Of a stretch of DNA of 21,826 nucleotides, positions 6,103-15,035 are shown in pieces. A program made the translations under genes and the position numbers. The notes beneath the pieces are model-generated. The model was given only the letters and a program-made list of their open reading frames with translations, was not told the origin of the DNA and did not search any database. Origin of the DNA: Folioceros fuciformis (lineage: Eukaryota; Anthocerotophyta; Anthocerotopsida; Anthocerotales); NCBI GenBank assembly GCA_049999805.1, contig JBNGIO010005850.1, forward strand, positions 1-21,826. The letters are read 5' to 3'. Position 1 is the stretch's first letter. Every line of letters starts with the position of its first letter.

Positions 6103-8672
6103 ACGGGATCAAATGCAATCTGTGCAAGATCCCCAATCACATGGAGAAGGACTATAGAAAGAAGAAGAATCGCATGCCTAGGAAGGAGGTCGCACCTGGA
6201 GCACATGTTGCGGTGAAGAAACGATCTTCAGCAACACCAATATCATCTCTCACTTTATGCTTGGCATCATCAAAGCCAACAAACCAATATTGATACTTGT
6301 ACAATGGAGCCACATTACACATCTGTCACAACAAAAACATTTTTAAGTCTTATTTGCCAGCCACAGGACACCAGACTGTCCTACTGGGCGATGACCACAA
6401 CCTCCCCATCTCTAGTGTAGGTTTCGTCGTTCGCAGATGTAAGCTTTCAGGCCAAGTTCTCTCTCTCTCTCATGTCCTTCATGTACCATCCCTATGCAAA
6501 AATCTAGTGTTTTCTGCTAGTTTATGTTTAGAACATACTAGTCAAATTTCCTTTTTTTGCAGATAGTTGCCTTATCCTCCACATTAGAGGTAGGTAATAC
6601 ATCATTTGCATAGGGTCACTAGAATACGGGCTATATAGACTCTTAGTCCAAGTGGGTACCACACATTCAAGAAATGTATCGTCCCAAAATTCTACAAAAC
6701 CATCCCAAACCATGTTTTGGAATTGTCATTTCGGTCATCCAAATGGCCAAAAACAAGTCCAAATGTCTAAAGGCAACCTGTATAGAACTCCTTGCCTCTC
6801 CAAAATTCAACACCTTCCATGGTGTGAAGCTTGTATCATTACCAAAAGATACCAAGCTCTCTTCTAGAACATCTCCCCACAGAGAGCTACTTTACCTCTT
6901 GAGCTTGTTCATATAGACATTTTTGGACCCATCTTTGCATCTTCTTTCAGTGGTTGCAGATACTTTTTGACCAAGTTCATCGACGACTGCTCCTGCTTTA
7001 CTCCTATCTATATTCTCATCCACAAAAATGATGCTTATCATTTCTTCAAGGATTATATGGCATGGGAGGAGAGATCGACAGATAACAAACTCAAGACGTT
7101 ATGTTCCGACAATGCCGAGTTGATATCAAATAATTTTGCTGATTTTTGTCAAGCGGAAGGTATAGCTCAACAATTCACTATTGTACACACTTCTCAGCAA
7201 ACTGGTGTAGCAAAAAATGAGAAATTACGCCTCCAAAAGATCATTGGCTGCTTATTGACCCAATCTCATCTTTCTAAAGCTTATTGGGCGGAGGCTATTC
7301 TTACAACCATATGTCCCATAAACATATTGCCAACATATATAGTTAATGGTATGACTCCATATAAAGCCTTTATTGGTAAAAAGCCTATCATCGATCATCT
7401 TCGAAATTTTGGATCACTTGCATATGTCTTTCTTCATAAAGAACCATGCACAAAGTTAGATCATAAGGCTGCTAAATACAGCTTTATTGGCTATACGGAA
7501 GGCATCAAGGGCTACAAACTAAATGATTTTTCCATAAGAAAGCTCCTATCTACACCAAGCATAACTTTTCACGAGTCTCACCTATTTTCTCTTTCAGTGG
7601 GAGCTAATGACTCTAGTCCTCCTAAAGACGATGAGGACCCTAAATACTCCTCTTTTGATGATATTGATCATATTACACTCTCCTGCTTTTTGTTGGACCT
7701 ATTATGTAGGAGGAGGAGAAGTAAGCATCAATTCCACAACTAGATATACCTCCACCAAGTATACATGAACCCTCGACATCTCGAGGACATTCTCGACACC
7801 TCAGACATCAAACCAGATGACCCTGACTCTCCTACATAGGAATCAGCATATCAGGAGGTGGTAGAAGATGTAGAATTTGAAGTTGCACAACTTGCACCAA
7901 GGTACAACATGAGATTACGACCTGACATTTTAAGACTTGCAGGATGGAAATTTGAACCTCCTTTGGGATACCATCATTGATGATCCAACTATTTTCCCGT
8001 ATCACTTTATTCACGAGTACTTTACAAAGCCACAACTGATCCCAAGGAGCTTCTCACCTTGAAACAAGGTTTCTCATCACTTGAAAAAGTCTTATGGAAG
8101 GTAACAGGAGATTCTAAGTATAACTTCATAGTTAAACACTTTGCATGGGAATTAGTTAAGGCACTCAAGGGGAGAAAAATAGTAACCTGCAAATGAGTTT
8201 TCAAAATAAAAAAGGGAAATGGCTCCATTGAGCATTATAAGGCTCGACTTGTGGCTAGAGGAATTACCCATGTTTATGAGTTATACTATCTATTCTACGC
8301 CACATATGCACTGGTAGCCAAGTTTGCTTCCGTTAGAATGATCTTCCTCTTAACCTCACTAGTTGATCTTGCCCTTAACCTCACTAATTGATCTTGCCCT
8401 TCACATGTTAAACGTTAAGACAACTTATCCATATGGTCGTCTCCAAGAGGAAATCTACATGAGGCAACCAAAGGCCTATAAAGTAAAGGACAACGAAGAT
8501 AGGGTTTGCAAATTCATCACATGCATTTACTGCTTGAAGCGATCAGGCAAAGAATGGAAGGTCATAATACATTTCAAGCTAGTTAAGCCAGACTTTAGAC
8601 AAAGCAAGGCTAATGGTAACATATACATATTAATATCACAGAATGATATACTCTACCTTTTAATTTATGTTG
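6103..8672 (+). pseudogene. Copia-2 pol, first part: zinc knuckle, protease, integrase, start of RT
   Basis: Zinc knuckle at 6114-6155 is CNLCKIPNHMEKDY: the last Cys of CX2CX4HX4C is Tyr. The protease is at about 6297-6560 (YNGATLHICHN); the catalytic Asp of DSGA is Tyr. The integrase zinc-binding region (about 6710-6830) keeps CEAC. The integrase core is open at 6967-7743: the Asp motifs remain (FIDDCS, CSDNAEL), but the third catalytic residue, Glu after QQxGVA, is Lys. RT begins near 8030 with a TGA replacing the Trp of CKWVFK, then YKARLVARG, a GRLQEEIYMRQP block and CIYCLKRSGKEW. The frame ends at YV (8666-8671), where copia-3 inserted. These enzymes would mature Gag-Pol, insert cDNA and copy RNA; none can work here. 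Confidence 0.85.
8668..8672 (+). repeat. Target site duplication of copia-3 (left), TGTTG
   Basis: TGTTG directly before the 5' LTR equals TGTTG at 15031-15035 directly after the 3' LTR. Five bp is the normal length for copia integration. Confidence 0.95.
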
Positions 8673-8843
8673 TGTTGAGAATGAACCCCCGTTAGGGTTC
8701 ATGGTCATATAAACTGACAAGATGTTAATAATAGTGAATTAGGTTATATGAACAGATGTGAATATACACAAGTTTGGTATAAGACATATTGTGTGATTAA
8801 CCAAAAAAATTATTAGTTTAAGTCTCTATATATTCTCCTGTCA
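8673..8843 (+). repeat. Copia-3 5' LTR
   Basis: 171 bp, TGTTGAGAATGAACC at the start and ATTCTCCTGTCA at the end. It nearly equals the 3' LTR. A stem-like GAACCCCC/GGGTTC pair lies near the start. The 3' end is fixed by the primer site. Confidence 0.95.
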
Positions 8844-8855
8844 TGGTATCAGAGC
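8844..8855 (+). other. Copia-3 primer binding site
   Basis: TGGTATCAGAGC, the exact plant copia sequence complementary to the 3' end of initiator Met-tRNA, directly after the LTR. Confidence 0.95.
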
Positions 8856-9122
8856 TCTACCAAGGTTGCACGTGATCCTGGATAGTCTGCCACTAATTTG
8901 ATCTAGCGAGAACAGATGCATGTGGTGACGAGTTTCACTCGTCACAAAACCCAGTGATCATCAATTTGATGGCCTCTGGGTCTTGTGCTCAGGAAATCTG
9001 TACCACCCACATGATCACGTTAGATAGAAATTTATACAAACTGGTGGACTCAAATAAAAACCTTCTGCTGTGCTAATCTAGCTGCTGGTGAGCAGCAGAA
9101 CATGCTTTCTTAAAGGACAAAG
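8856..9122 (+). other. Copia-3 leader, no gene recognised
   Basis: About 270 bp between primer site and the first long frame. No ORF of note; it would hold the packaging/dimerisation signal, which cannot be identified by reading. Confidence 0.5.
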
Positions 9123-9863
9123 ATGACTCGGAGAGGCCGTTCTCGCCCGGAGCGCCCTCCTCCTGCATCTTGCACCCACCACAATTCGAGGCGTCAGCAA
9201 GAATCCACAAGATTTTCCAGAGAATATGATGAAAGTCATCCAGAGTAGGAATTGCAGGAAACTTTCAAGTCTCGTGATACAGATTTACCAGAAATCGTTG
9301 GAGCTTACAAAGTGCTCAACGATCGGCTGGTTAGCACGGAGACAGCGTTGTTGACCGCCCTATCTCGACAAAGTGAGATCACCACTGCCCGTCACGAAGA
9401 GGCCCTTGCTGCGATCGATCCTCTCCTGCGCAAGCATACAACAGTGATTCAGGATTTGCGCACAATCTCAGATTCGGTGGTAGCCCTCACCCAGCAGGCA
9501 TCATCAAATTCTGGAGCACCATCCTCTACAGCTGCACTGCTGCAGTCGCTGATCCCTGCGCGAGAGAAGCTAAGATCCCAAGGGGCACCTCCCGCGCTCT
9601 GAAACGGCGCACTTTCTCTGCCAATAGTCTCCTGCGAGAAGGCGCTAAGGACGCAGCTCTGCTCGGGTGCGCTTCATGCCTCTCGGCAGGCGGTTCCCAG
9701 CTCCGGGGATGTCCTTGCACGGGCGACTTCCAGTATTGTCAGGTGGCATCCAACGGGAATCGGTTTTGACGTTTGGAGGCACCTGACCAGCATCTTACCT
9801 CTTCGCAGTTCCTCTTCACTCTTTCGTCTGGCTACCTCCTTAGCATCTCAACCCACTTGTTGA
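9123..9863 (+). pseudogene. Copia-3 upstream (pre-gag) ORF, 246-codon frame with two stops, unrecognised
   Basis: From ATG 9123 one frame runs to TGA 9861-9863 with only two internal stops (TAG 9246, TGA 9600); random sequence would have about a dozen. The amino end is basic and Pro-rich (MTRRGRSRPERPPP). The middle (about codons 50-125) is a likely coiled coil with heptad spacing (YKVLNDRLVSTETALLTAL; LLRKHTTVIQDLRTI). The rest is Ser/Arg-rich. The frame is distinct from gag, which begins 59 bp later in another frame. It has no UBN2, zinc knuckle or enzyme motif. It could be an extra structural or nucleic-acid-binding protein made upstream of Gag, or a displaced gag amino end. Whether the stops are decay or programmed readthrough cannot be told from one copy. 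Confidence 0.5.
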
Positions 9864-9921
9864 AAAAGATCTTGTGCGGCCTGATCACCCGGATCTGATT
9901 TTCTTCACAAAGTAGGTTAAC

Positions 9922-11259
9922 TTGGCGTCAGGAGGTGGTGGCGAAGGAGGCGGAGGGGGAGGAGGAGGAGGGGGAGTTGGAGGAGTCTCTAATCCTCCTC
10001 TCCCACCTGTTCTAGTCATCCCACAACCGTCTTACTCCTTTGAATTCAAAGAGTGGGACAGGTTTAATGGCACGAAGTTCGAAGGTTGGAAGGTGCGCAT
10101 GACAGCTGCCCTGCAAGCGCGACACGTTTGGGGAGTTGTCACTAGCACGCTTAAACAACCTACTTCCATTGCCACACAAGAGGAAAAGGACAAGTGGGAG
10201 AACCTGAACGCCGTCGCTCATGCCATCTTGATAAGCGGGCTGGATGAGGCTCTTGTCGTTGATGTCGCTTTTCTCACTCAGGCTGATGAGATTTGGAACC
10301 TTCTCCTGCATACATATGAGGCTAAGAATATTCTTACCATGTGTGCTGTTCGGGGAGAACTCTTTCCTCTTCGGCTCAAGGAAGGCGACAAGGTTTCATC
10401 CTTCGTCATCCGCTTTCGACAATTGAGATCCCAGCTCATCGGCCTGGGCTCCCAATTCCCCGAGTTGGATGCTTTAGCCCAGTTGCTCACCTGTCTACCT
10501 GCCAGCTATCAAACATTCGTCTCCAGCTATGGTGCTACCATTCGAGCTGCCAATGCTGCTAGAGCTGCAGGCCAACCCACTAACATCAGCCTCACAGACG
10601 TTATAGGGGCTCTGTTACAGGAGGAGCAAAGCAGGGCTAACACCAGCTCACATGGCGGTCGTACCAAGACCGATAAAGTTCTCTTCACGCAAGGAAAATC
10701 AAATACGAGAACCAAATCAACCTCCGGGGCAGGTTCTTCTAAACCCAGTTCCACAAAGCGTACTGGAGCTTGTAACTGGTGTGGCATTCAAGGCCACAAG
10801 GAACACGAGTGTAGAAAGAAGAAAGGAGGCGAGCCACGCAAAGCTGAGAAGTCTCGACCGGCTGAAGCTCATGTGGCTACTACAAAGGATCGACAGACTT
10901 TGTCAACCTCCACAAAACCTCCTATAGTAATTACAGTTTGTTGTGCATTGACTGCTTCTTCTTTTCCCCACACCTGGTATCTTGACAGTGGGGCTACCTC
11001 TCACATCTGCCATAACGAGTCCTTGTTTAGTCATTACAGGCCTGCTGTAGCCACCAACAAGGTGTTGTTAGGAGATGAGGTTACACGCACAGGACTAAGC
11101 ATTCAAGGTTCCGGTACCTGTCGTTTTCGTCTTCTAGATGGCTCCATCCTTCATTTAGATGACGTTCTGCATGTTCCCCAGATGGCTAAGAATTTGGTTT
11201 CTGTTAGCCAGCTCATGTCTCTTCGCAAGTACAACCTGCTGTTCACTTTGTCTAGCTAA
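9922..11259 (+). CDS. Copia-3 Gag and protease
   Basis: A 445-codon frame. The amino end is a Gly-rich run (codons 4-21), then the UBN2-type Gag core (FNGTKFEGWKVRM; AHAILISGLDEALV; RFRQLRSQL; TCLPASYQTF, codons about 48-195). A canonical zinc knuckle CNWCGIQGHKEHEC is at about codons 284-297. The aspartic protease follows, with DSGATSHIC at codon 355 and VLLGDE, then DDVLHVP and NLVSV. Gag forms the virus-like particle and packages RNA; the protease matures the polyprotein. The first sense codon is TTG, with a stop three codons upstream and no in-frame ATG; TTGGCGTCA looks like a mutated ATGGCG start. A TAA at 11257 cuts the protein just after the protease, where integrase should follow in the same frame. 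Confidence 0.9.
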   Translation: MASGGGGEGGGGGGGGGGVGGVSNPPLPPVLVIPQPSYSFEFKEWDRFNGTKFEGWKVRMTAALQARHVWGVVTSTLKQPTSIATQEEKDKWENLNAVAHAILISGLDEALVVDVAFLTQADEIWNLLLHTYEAKNILTMCAVRGELFPLRLKEGDKVSSFVIRFRQLRSQLIGLGSQFPELDALAQLLTCLPASYQTFVSSYGATIRAANAARAAGQPTNISLTDVIGALLQEEQSRANTSSHGGRTKTDKVLFTQGKSNTRTKSTSGAGSSKPSSTKRTGACNWCGIQGHKEHECRKKKGGEPRKAEKSRPAEAHVATTKDRQTLSTSTKPPIVITVCCALTASSFPHTWYLDSGATSHICHNESLFSHYRPAVATNKVLLGDEVTRTGLSIQGSGTCRFRLLDGSILHLDDVLHVPQMAKNLVSVSQLMSLRKYNLLFTLSS

Positions 11260-12489
11260 ATGCTAACAAAACGAGGAGGAGATAAGCAGGACGTAGCACA
11301 TGGCATTCTGGTCCATGACTTGTATCAACTTGATTTTGTCAGCTTACCTGTCGACACAGCACATGTGGCCAAGTTGTCTCAGGCAGCAGAGGCTAGTCTT
11401 TGGCATGCTAGACTTGGTCACGCTAATCGTGACAAGTTGATAAAGATGTCTCAGCTTTCCTACTATAGAGAGCCCCTGCCAAAATGCTTTAAGGATCTTC
11501 CTTCGTGTGACGCCTGTGTTATAGCCAAGCAAAAGGAGATTCCTTTTCCTAGGGCACCCTCACATCGTACGTCCAACATTCTAGAATTAGTTCATGCAGA
11601 CATATCTGGCAAGATACATATACCTAGTTTGGGAGGTGCACAATATTATTTAACCCTCACAGACGACTACAGCCGTTACTCCTGGACTTACCCTATTGTT
11701 TTGAAGTCCGAGACTTTTACTGTGTTCCAGGAGTGGCTTGTTATGGTGCAGAGGCAAACAGGGTGCTTGCTCACATGTCTCCGCACTGACAACGGCACAG
11801 AATTTGTGAATGCTCACTTTGACCAGTTGTTGCTTGACAGTGGTGTCATCAGGCAGGTGATTGTGCCATACACCCAGCAACAAAATGGAGTTGCTGAGCG
11901 GCGCCATCAGACCCTATTGGGCATGACAAGAAGCATGTTAGAATGGTTTGGCTTGAGCAAGCCTTTCTGGGCGGAAGCAGTGGTAACTGCTACTTACATT
12001 CTGAATTGTCTCTTGACAAGTGCAGTGCCTGGGCAGACTCCCTTTGAAGTCATATGGAGGAGAAAACCCAGCCTTCTTCATCTCATGGTGTTTGGGTCTC
12101 CAGCTTACGTTTATATCCCTACAGAGAAACGCAAGAAACTCGAAGATACGGCAAAGTCTATGCTTTTCCTAGGATATGGCGAAGAAGCAAAGGCATACAA
12201 ATTATATGACACACTTACAAAGATAGCAGTATTTGCTCGCAGTGTGACGTCCAAGGAGCTTCTTTGCCCGGCCAAGCCCTATTTTGATTCTCTGCCACAT
12301 CACCAGGAGTCCGTTACTCACATTGATCTGACAAACATAGATGATTCTTCAGTTTTTCCACAAGATGATGTTCCTTCAGAACCTGGACAGTCCTTAGCAT
12401 CCGTTCCGTTAGTTCCACCTCAAGTTCAGCAGCCAGCTCATGTTCTACCTCCTGTAGCAGGACCCTGTAGCAGTTCCTGTCTCTGCTGA
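11260..12489 (+). CDS. Copia-3 integrase
   Basis: It continues gag-protease in the same frame after one TAA; an ATG follows directly at 11260. The zinc-binding amino domain has WHARLGH (codon 48 on) and SCDAC (about 81-85). The core has the catalytic triad intact: LTDDYS (Asp about 135), RTDNGTEF (Asp 177) and VAERR (Glu 213), spacing D-35-E. Later blocks WAEAVVTATYILN, FGSPAYV and FLGYGEEAKAYKLYD are typical of copia. It would insert the element's cDNA with 5-bp staggered cuts, which matches the TSDs seen. The frame ends early at 12487-12489 because a 13-bp tandem duplication (12451-12473) shifts the frame by one. Before decay this was one polyprotein with the neighbours on both sides. Confidence 0.92.
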   Translation: MLTKRGGDKQDVAHGILVHDLYQLDFVSLPVDTAHVAKLSQAAEASLWHARLGHANRDKLIKMSQLSYYREPLPKCFKDLPSCDACVIAKQKEIPFPRAPSHRTSNILELVHADISGKIHIPSLGGAQYYLTLTDDYSRYSWTYPIVLKSETFTVFQEWLVMVQRQTGCLLTCLRTDNGTEFVNAHFDQLLLDSGVIRQVIVPYTQQQNGVAERRHQTLLGMTRSMLEWFGLSKPFWAEAVVTATYILNCLLTSAVPGQTPFEVIWRRKPSLLHLMVFGSPAYVYIPTEKRKKLEDTAKSMLFLGYGEEAKAYKLYDTLTKIAVFARSVTSKELLCPAKPYFDSLPHHQESVTHIDLTNIDDSSVFPQDDVPSEPGQSLASVPLVPPQVQQPAHVLPPVAGPCSSSCLC

Positions 12490-14422
12490 TCTTCCCCCTC
12501 AAGATGCTTTGCCGGCTAATCCTCACCCTGAAGATGCTGCAGACCATGCTGATTTTGCAGATGATGTTTCACATACGTCTCTATCAGACTCTGCTAGTGA
12601 CATCTCTGTTGTTGCTGAGGACCCCGCCATCCCTCTTGTTTTTCTTCCAGACCATGAGCCACCTCCTCGTTATCCTACTCGCCAGCGTCTGCCTCCTTCT
12701 CAGTGGGCAGAGCCTCCCTATGCCTCCATAGATTTCCGTAGACTTAGAGCCGGTGTTCCCCTTCCACAGTCTTCACCCTCTCCCTTAGATGCTGGTTCCT
12801 CTGTCAAGCCAGAGCCTCGGTCTTACACAGAAGCTATCGAGGGCCCTGACAAGGATTTTTGGATTCCCTCTATTCAGGATGAGTATCAATCTCTCGTGAA
12901 AAATGATACATGGGAACTCTGTCCCCTGCCAGTAGGAAGAAAGGTGGTTAGCTGCAAATGGGTTTTCAAGCACAAATTGAACGCAGATGGTGAGATAGCT
13001 AGATATAAATCTCGCTCGTTGCTCGTGGGTTTACACAAGTGCCTGGCGTGGACTTCACCGACACTTTCAGCCCTGTGGTTAAGACTCAGTCCATCCGCAT
13101 GATACTAGCCCTCGCTGCTGCCAATGCTTGGGATNNNNNNNNNNNNNNNNNNNNNNNNNNNNNNNNNNNNNNNNNNNNNNNNNNNNNNNNNNNNNNNNNN
13201 NNNNNNNNNNNNNNNNNNNNNNNNNNNNNNNNNNATCTTGACCACCCTGATTGGGTCTGTCGCCTAAAGAAAACGATCTACGGCCTTAAACAATCAGCTA
13301 GAGAGTGGTATAAAACAATTGATGCATACCTCAAGTCTATTGGTTTTCTTCAGAATCCTGGGGACGCCAATGTTTACCTCTATGCTTCAGATGGCCGGAT
13401 TGTTATTTTGGCCCTATATGTAGATGATGCTATATTAGCATCCAATGATCCTGGTTTGTTAGCTTGGGTCAAGCAAATGCTACATCAGAAATTTGATATG
13501 AAGGATATCGGTTCTCTTTAAGAACCTTTGTTCTTGGTGTTCAACTTGTTCGTGATTTGCCTTCCCGTACTATCATGCTCCACCAAGCCAAGTACATTCG
13601 TGAGACCCTTCATCGTTTTCAGCTGGAGTCTGCTCATCCCGTTTCCACTCCTGGGGTCCCTGGCGCTAAACTCTCAGCTGCTCAGAGTCCTCAGACTGAT
13701 GTTGACAAATAGGATATGGCCCTTTTTCCTTATCTTCATGTTGTCGGTTGCTTGAATTATATCAGTTGTTGGACTCGTCCAGACATTCAGTATGCCGTCA
13801 ATGCCGTCTCCTAGTTTCTTGATAACCCTGGCAGAGAGCATTGGGGAGCTGTTAAACGCATTCTACGGTATTTGAAGGGTACTTTGCATTACGGCTTATG
13901 CTTCAGGGGGCGAAATACCGAGACTGAGCTTACCATTGCTGGTTTTGCTGATGCCGACTGGGCCACTCATCCCGATGCTCGAACAAGCATATCCGCTGAC
14001 TGCTTTACCCTGTCAAATGCAGCCATCTACTGGAGTTCAAAGAAGCAATTTTCAGTAGCACTCTCCTCCACGAAGGCTAAGTACAAAGCTTTAACTGAAG
14101 CACCTAAGGAATCAATCTGGGAACGTTGTTTTATGAAAGGCCTTGGTTTCCAGCAGTCATAGCCGACATCTATCTTCTGTGATAACAGATCAACCATTGC
14201 CATGACGGCTAACCCAAGATTCCATGCCCTTACAAAGCACATAGAAGTGCATCACCACTTTATTCGCCTCTGTGGAAGAGAAGGAAGTCAAGATTCAGCA
14301 CATTTCCACAAACTACAACCCTGCAGATTTGCTCACGAAATTTACCCGCTCGTAAACAACTGCTACACATGGAAGCTCTAGGAGTGAAGGACTACTCTCC
14401 ACCAACGACATTGTCCACCTGA
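12464..14422 (+). pseudogene. Copia-3 reverse transcriptase and RNase H, frameshifted
   Basis: After an acidic, Pro-rich linker, RT motifs follow: YTEAIEGPDKDFW, CKWVFKHKLNADG, VPGVDFTDTFSPVVK, then the gap, RLKKTIYGLKQSAREW and the active-site YVDD at 13417-13428. RNase H starts near 13860 (RILRYLKGTLHYGL; FADADWA), with CDN and the HHHFIR block, and ends at TGA 14420-14422. Breaks: 1-bp loss near 13013, frame change near 13519, TAG at 13710, 13812 and 14160, and frame changes near 14270 and 14350. The RNase H SSTEAEY block is SSTKAKY, replacing both acidic residues. The enzyme pair would copy RNA to DNA and remove RNA; this copy cannot. Confidence 0.9.
13135..13234. other. Assembly gap (100 N) in copia-3 RT
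   Basis: 100 Ns between RT motifs (the conserved block after SFSPVVK and before YGLKQS). The frame on both sides agrees with about 100 bp or any multiple-of-three-equivalent length, so true size is unknown. Confidence 0.95.
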
Positions 14423-14860
14423 CTACCAACACTGCTGCGTATGGTGGATGAAGCTTCATCGCGTACCCAATCGCTTACTGCAGAGCAGTCGTTGGTTCTC
14501 AGGTTACTCTGGAGGCAGCGGACTGGCAGCTGCGCACTTTAGTTGCTCTTCCAGGGTCTCTTCTTCCATGTTGAATGTTGGCTCGTCCTCCAGCTCTCTG
14601 ACAGCGAGTGAGATGCCAAACCGACATTCCCAGCTCGCGATCTGCCATCTTTGCTCTGTCGTGAGCTCCCTCCATTTGTTGTAACTGCGTTGGTTTGCCC
14701 TAACCCTCGTGCGCCTTCTCCTTTTCTCTGCTCCTCACATACATGGTGATACAAAAGGAATACCGCGATCACGAAGGCACAGAGTGTTAGCAGTGTGTTC
14801 ACAGTCTCCGCCATCCGCGCGTCACTCCGTTATCAACATCATGCTCCGTTTACGAGGGCG
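14423..14860. other. Copia-3 region between pol and 3' LTR
   Basis: About 440 bp with higher GC than the LTR. No sense-strand product is recognised; the plus-strand ORF at 14448-14684 is Ser-rich and lacks motifs. It holds the antisense ORF listed separately. The bases before the LTR (TACGAGGGCG) are only a weak polypurine tract. Confidence 0.6.
14539..14814 (-). CDS. Antisense ORF in copia-3 with predicted membrane segment, 91 codons
   Basis: On the strand opposite to gag-pol, an ATG-initiated ORF of 91 codons fills most of the pol-LTR interval. The amino end has a single hydrophobic segment, about codons 7-23 (NTLLTLCAFVIAVFLLYHH), followed by a charged, Gly/Ser/Arg-rich tail. That pattern suggests a small type-III-like anchored protein, or an uncleaved signal anchor. 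The ATG context has G at +4 but C at -3, so it is moderate. It is intact while the adjacent RNase H has frameshifts. Extra ORFs, sometimes antisense, are known between pol and the 3' LTR in some plant LTR retroelements. I recognise no family, and it may be a chance frame. Confidence 0.35.
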   Translation of the reverse strand: MAETVNTLLTLCAFVIAVFLLYHHVCEEQRKGEGARGLGQTNAVTTNGGSSRQSKDGRSRAGNVGLASHSLSESWRTSQHSTWKKRPWKSN

Positions 14861-15030
14861 TGTTGAGAATGAACCCCGTTAGGGTTCATGGTCATATAAA
14901 CTGACAAGCTGTTAATAATAGTTAATTAGGTTATATGAACAGATGTGAATATACACAAGTTTTGTATAAGACATATTTTGTGATTAACCAAAAACATTAT
15001 TAGTCTAAGTCTCTATATATTCTCCTGTCA
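14861..15030 (+). repeat. Copia-3 3' LTR
   Basis: 170 bp, TGTTGAGAATGAACC to ATTCTCCTGTCA. Compared with the 5' LTR I count six substitutions and one missing C in the CCCCC run. It is followed by the TGTTG duplication. Confidence 0.95.
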
Positions 15031-15035
15031 TGTTG
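15031..15035 (+). repeat. Target site duplication of copia-3 (right), TGTTG
   Basis: Second copy of the 5-bp duplication. Directly after it, copia-2 RT resumes with ATGATGTATTC, encoding the rest of its YVDD active-site motif. Confidence 0.95.

Larger units (their letters stand above)
8673..15030 (+). mobile_element. Copia-3: complete-length Ty1/copia LTR retrotransposon nested in copia-2
   Basis: A 6358-bp element with 171- and 170-bp LTRs (TGTTGAGA...CTGTCA), 5-bp TSD, initiator-Met primer site, upstream ORF (9123-9863), gag-protease (9922-11259), integrase (11260-12489), RT-RNase H (to 14422), an antisense ORF (14539-14814) and the 3' LTR. Domain order PR-IN-RT-RH is that of copia. By hand count the LTRs differ by six substitutions and one 1-bp indel over 170 bp, about 3.5%, so insertion was fairly recent compared with copia-2. 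It is not autonomous now: the gag start is lost, and the RT-RNase H part has several frameshifts and stops. A 100-N gap (13135-13234) lies in RT. Confidence 0.95.

Noticed and set aside
10012-10787. Minus-strand ORFs inside copia-3 gag
   Set aside because: Shadows of the gag frame; the sense frame has the Gag core and zinc-knuckle motifs.
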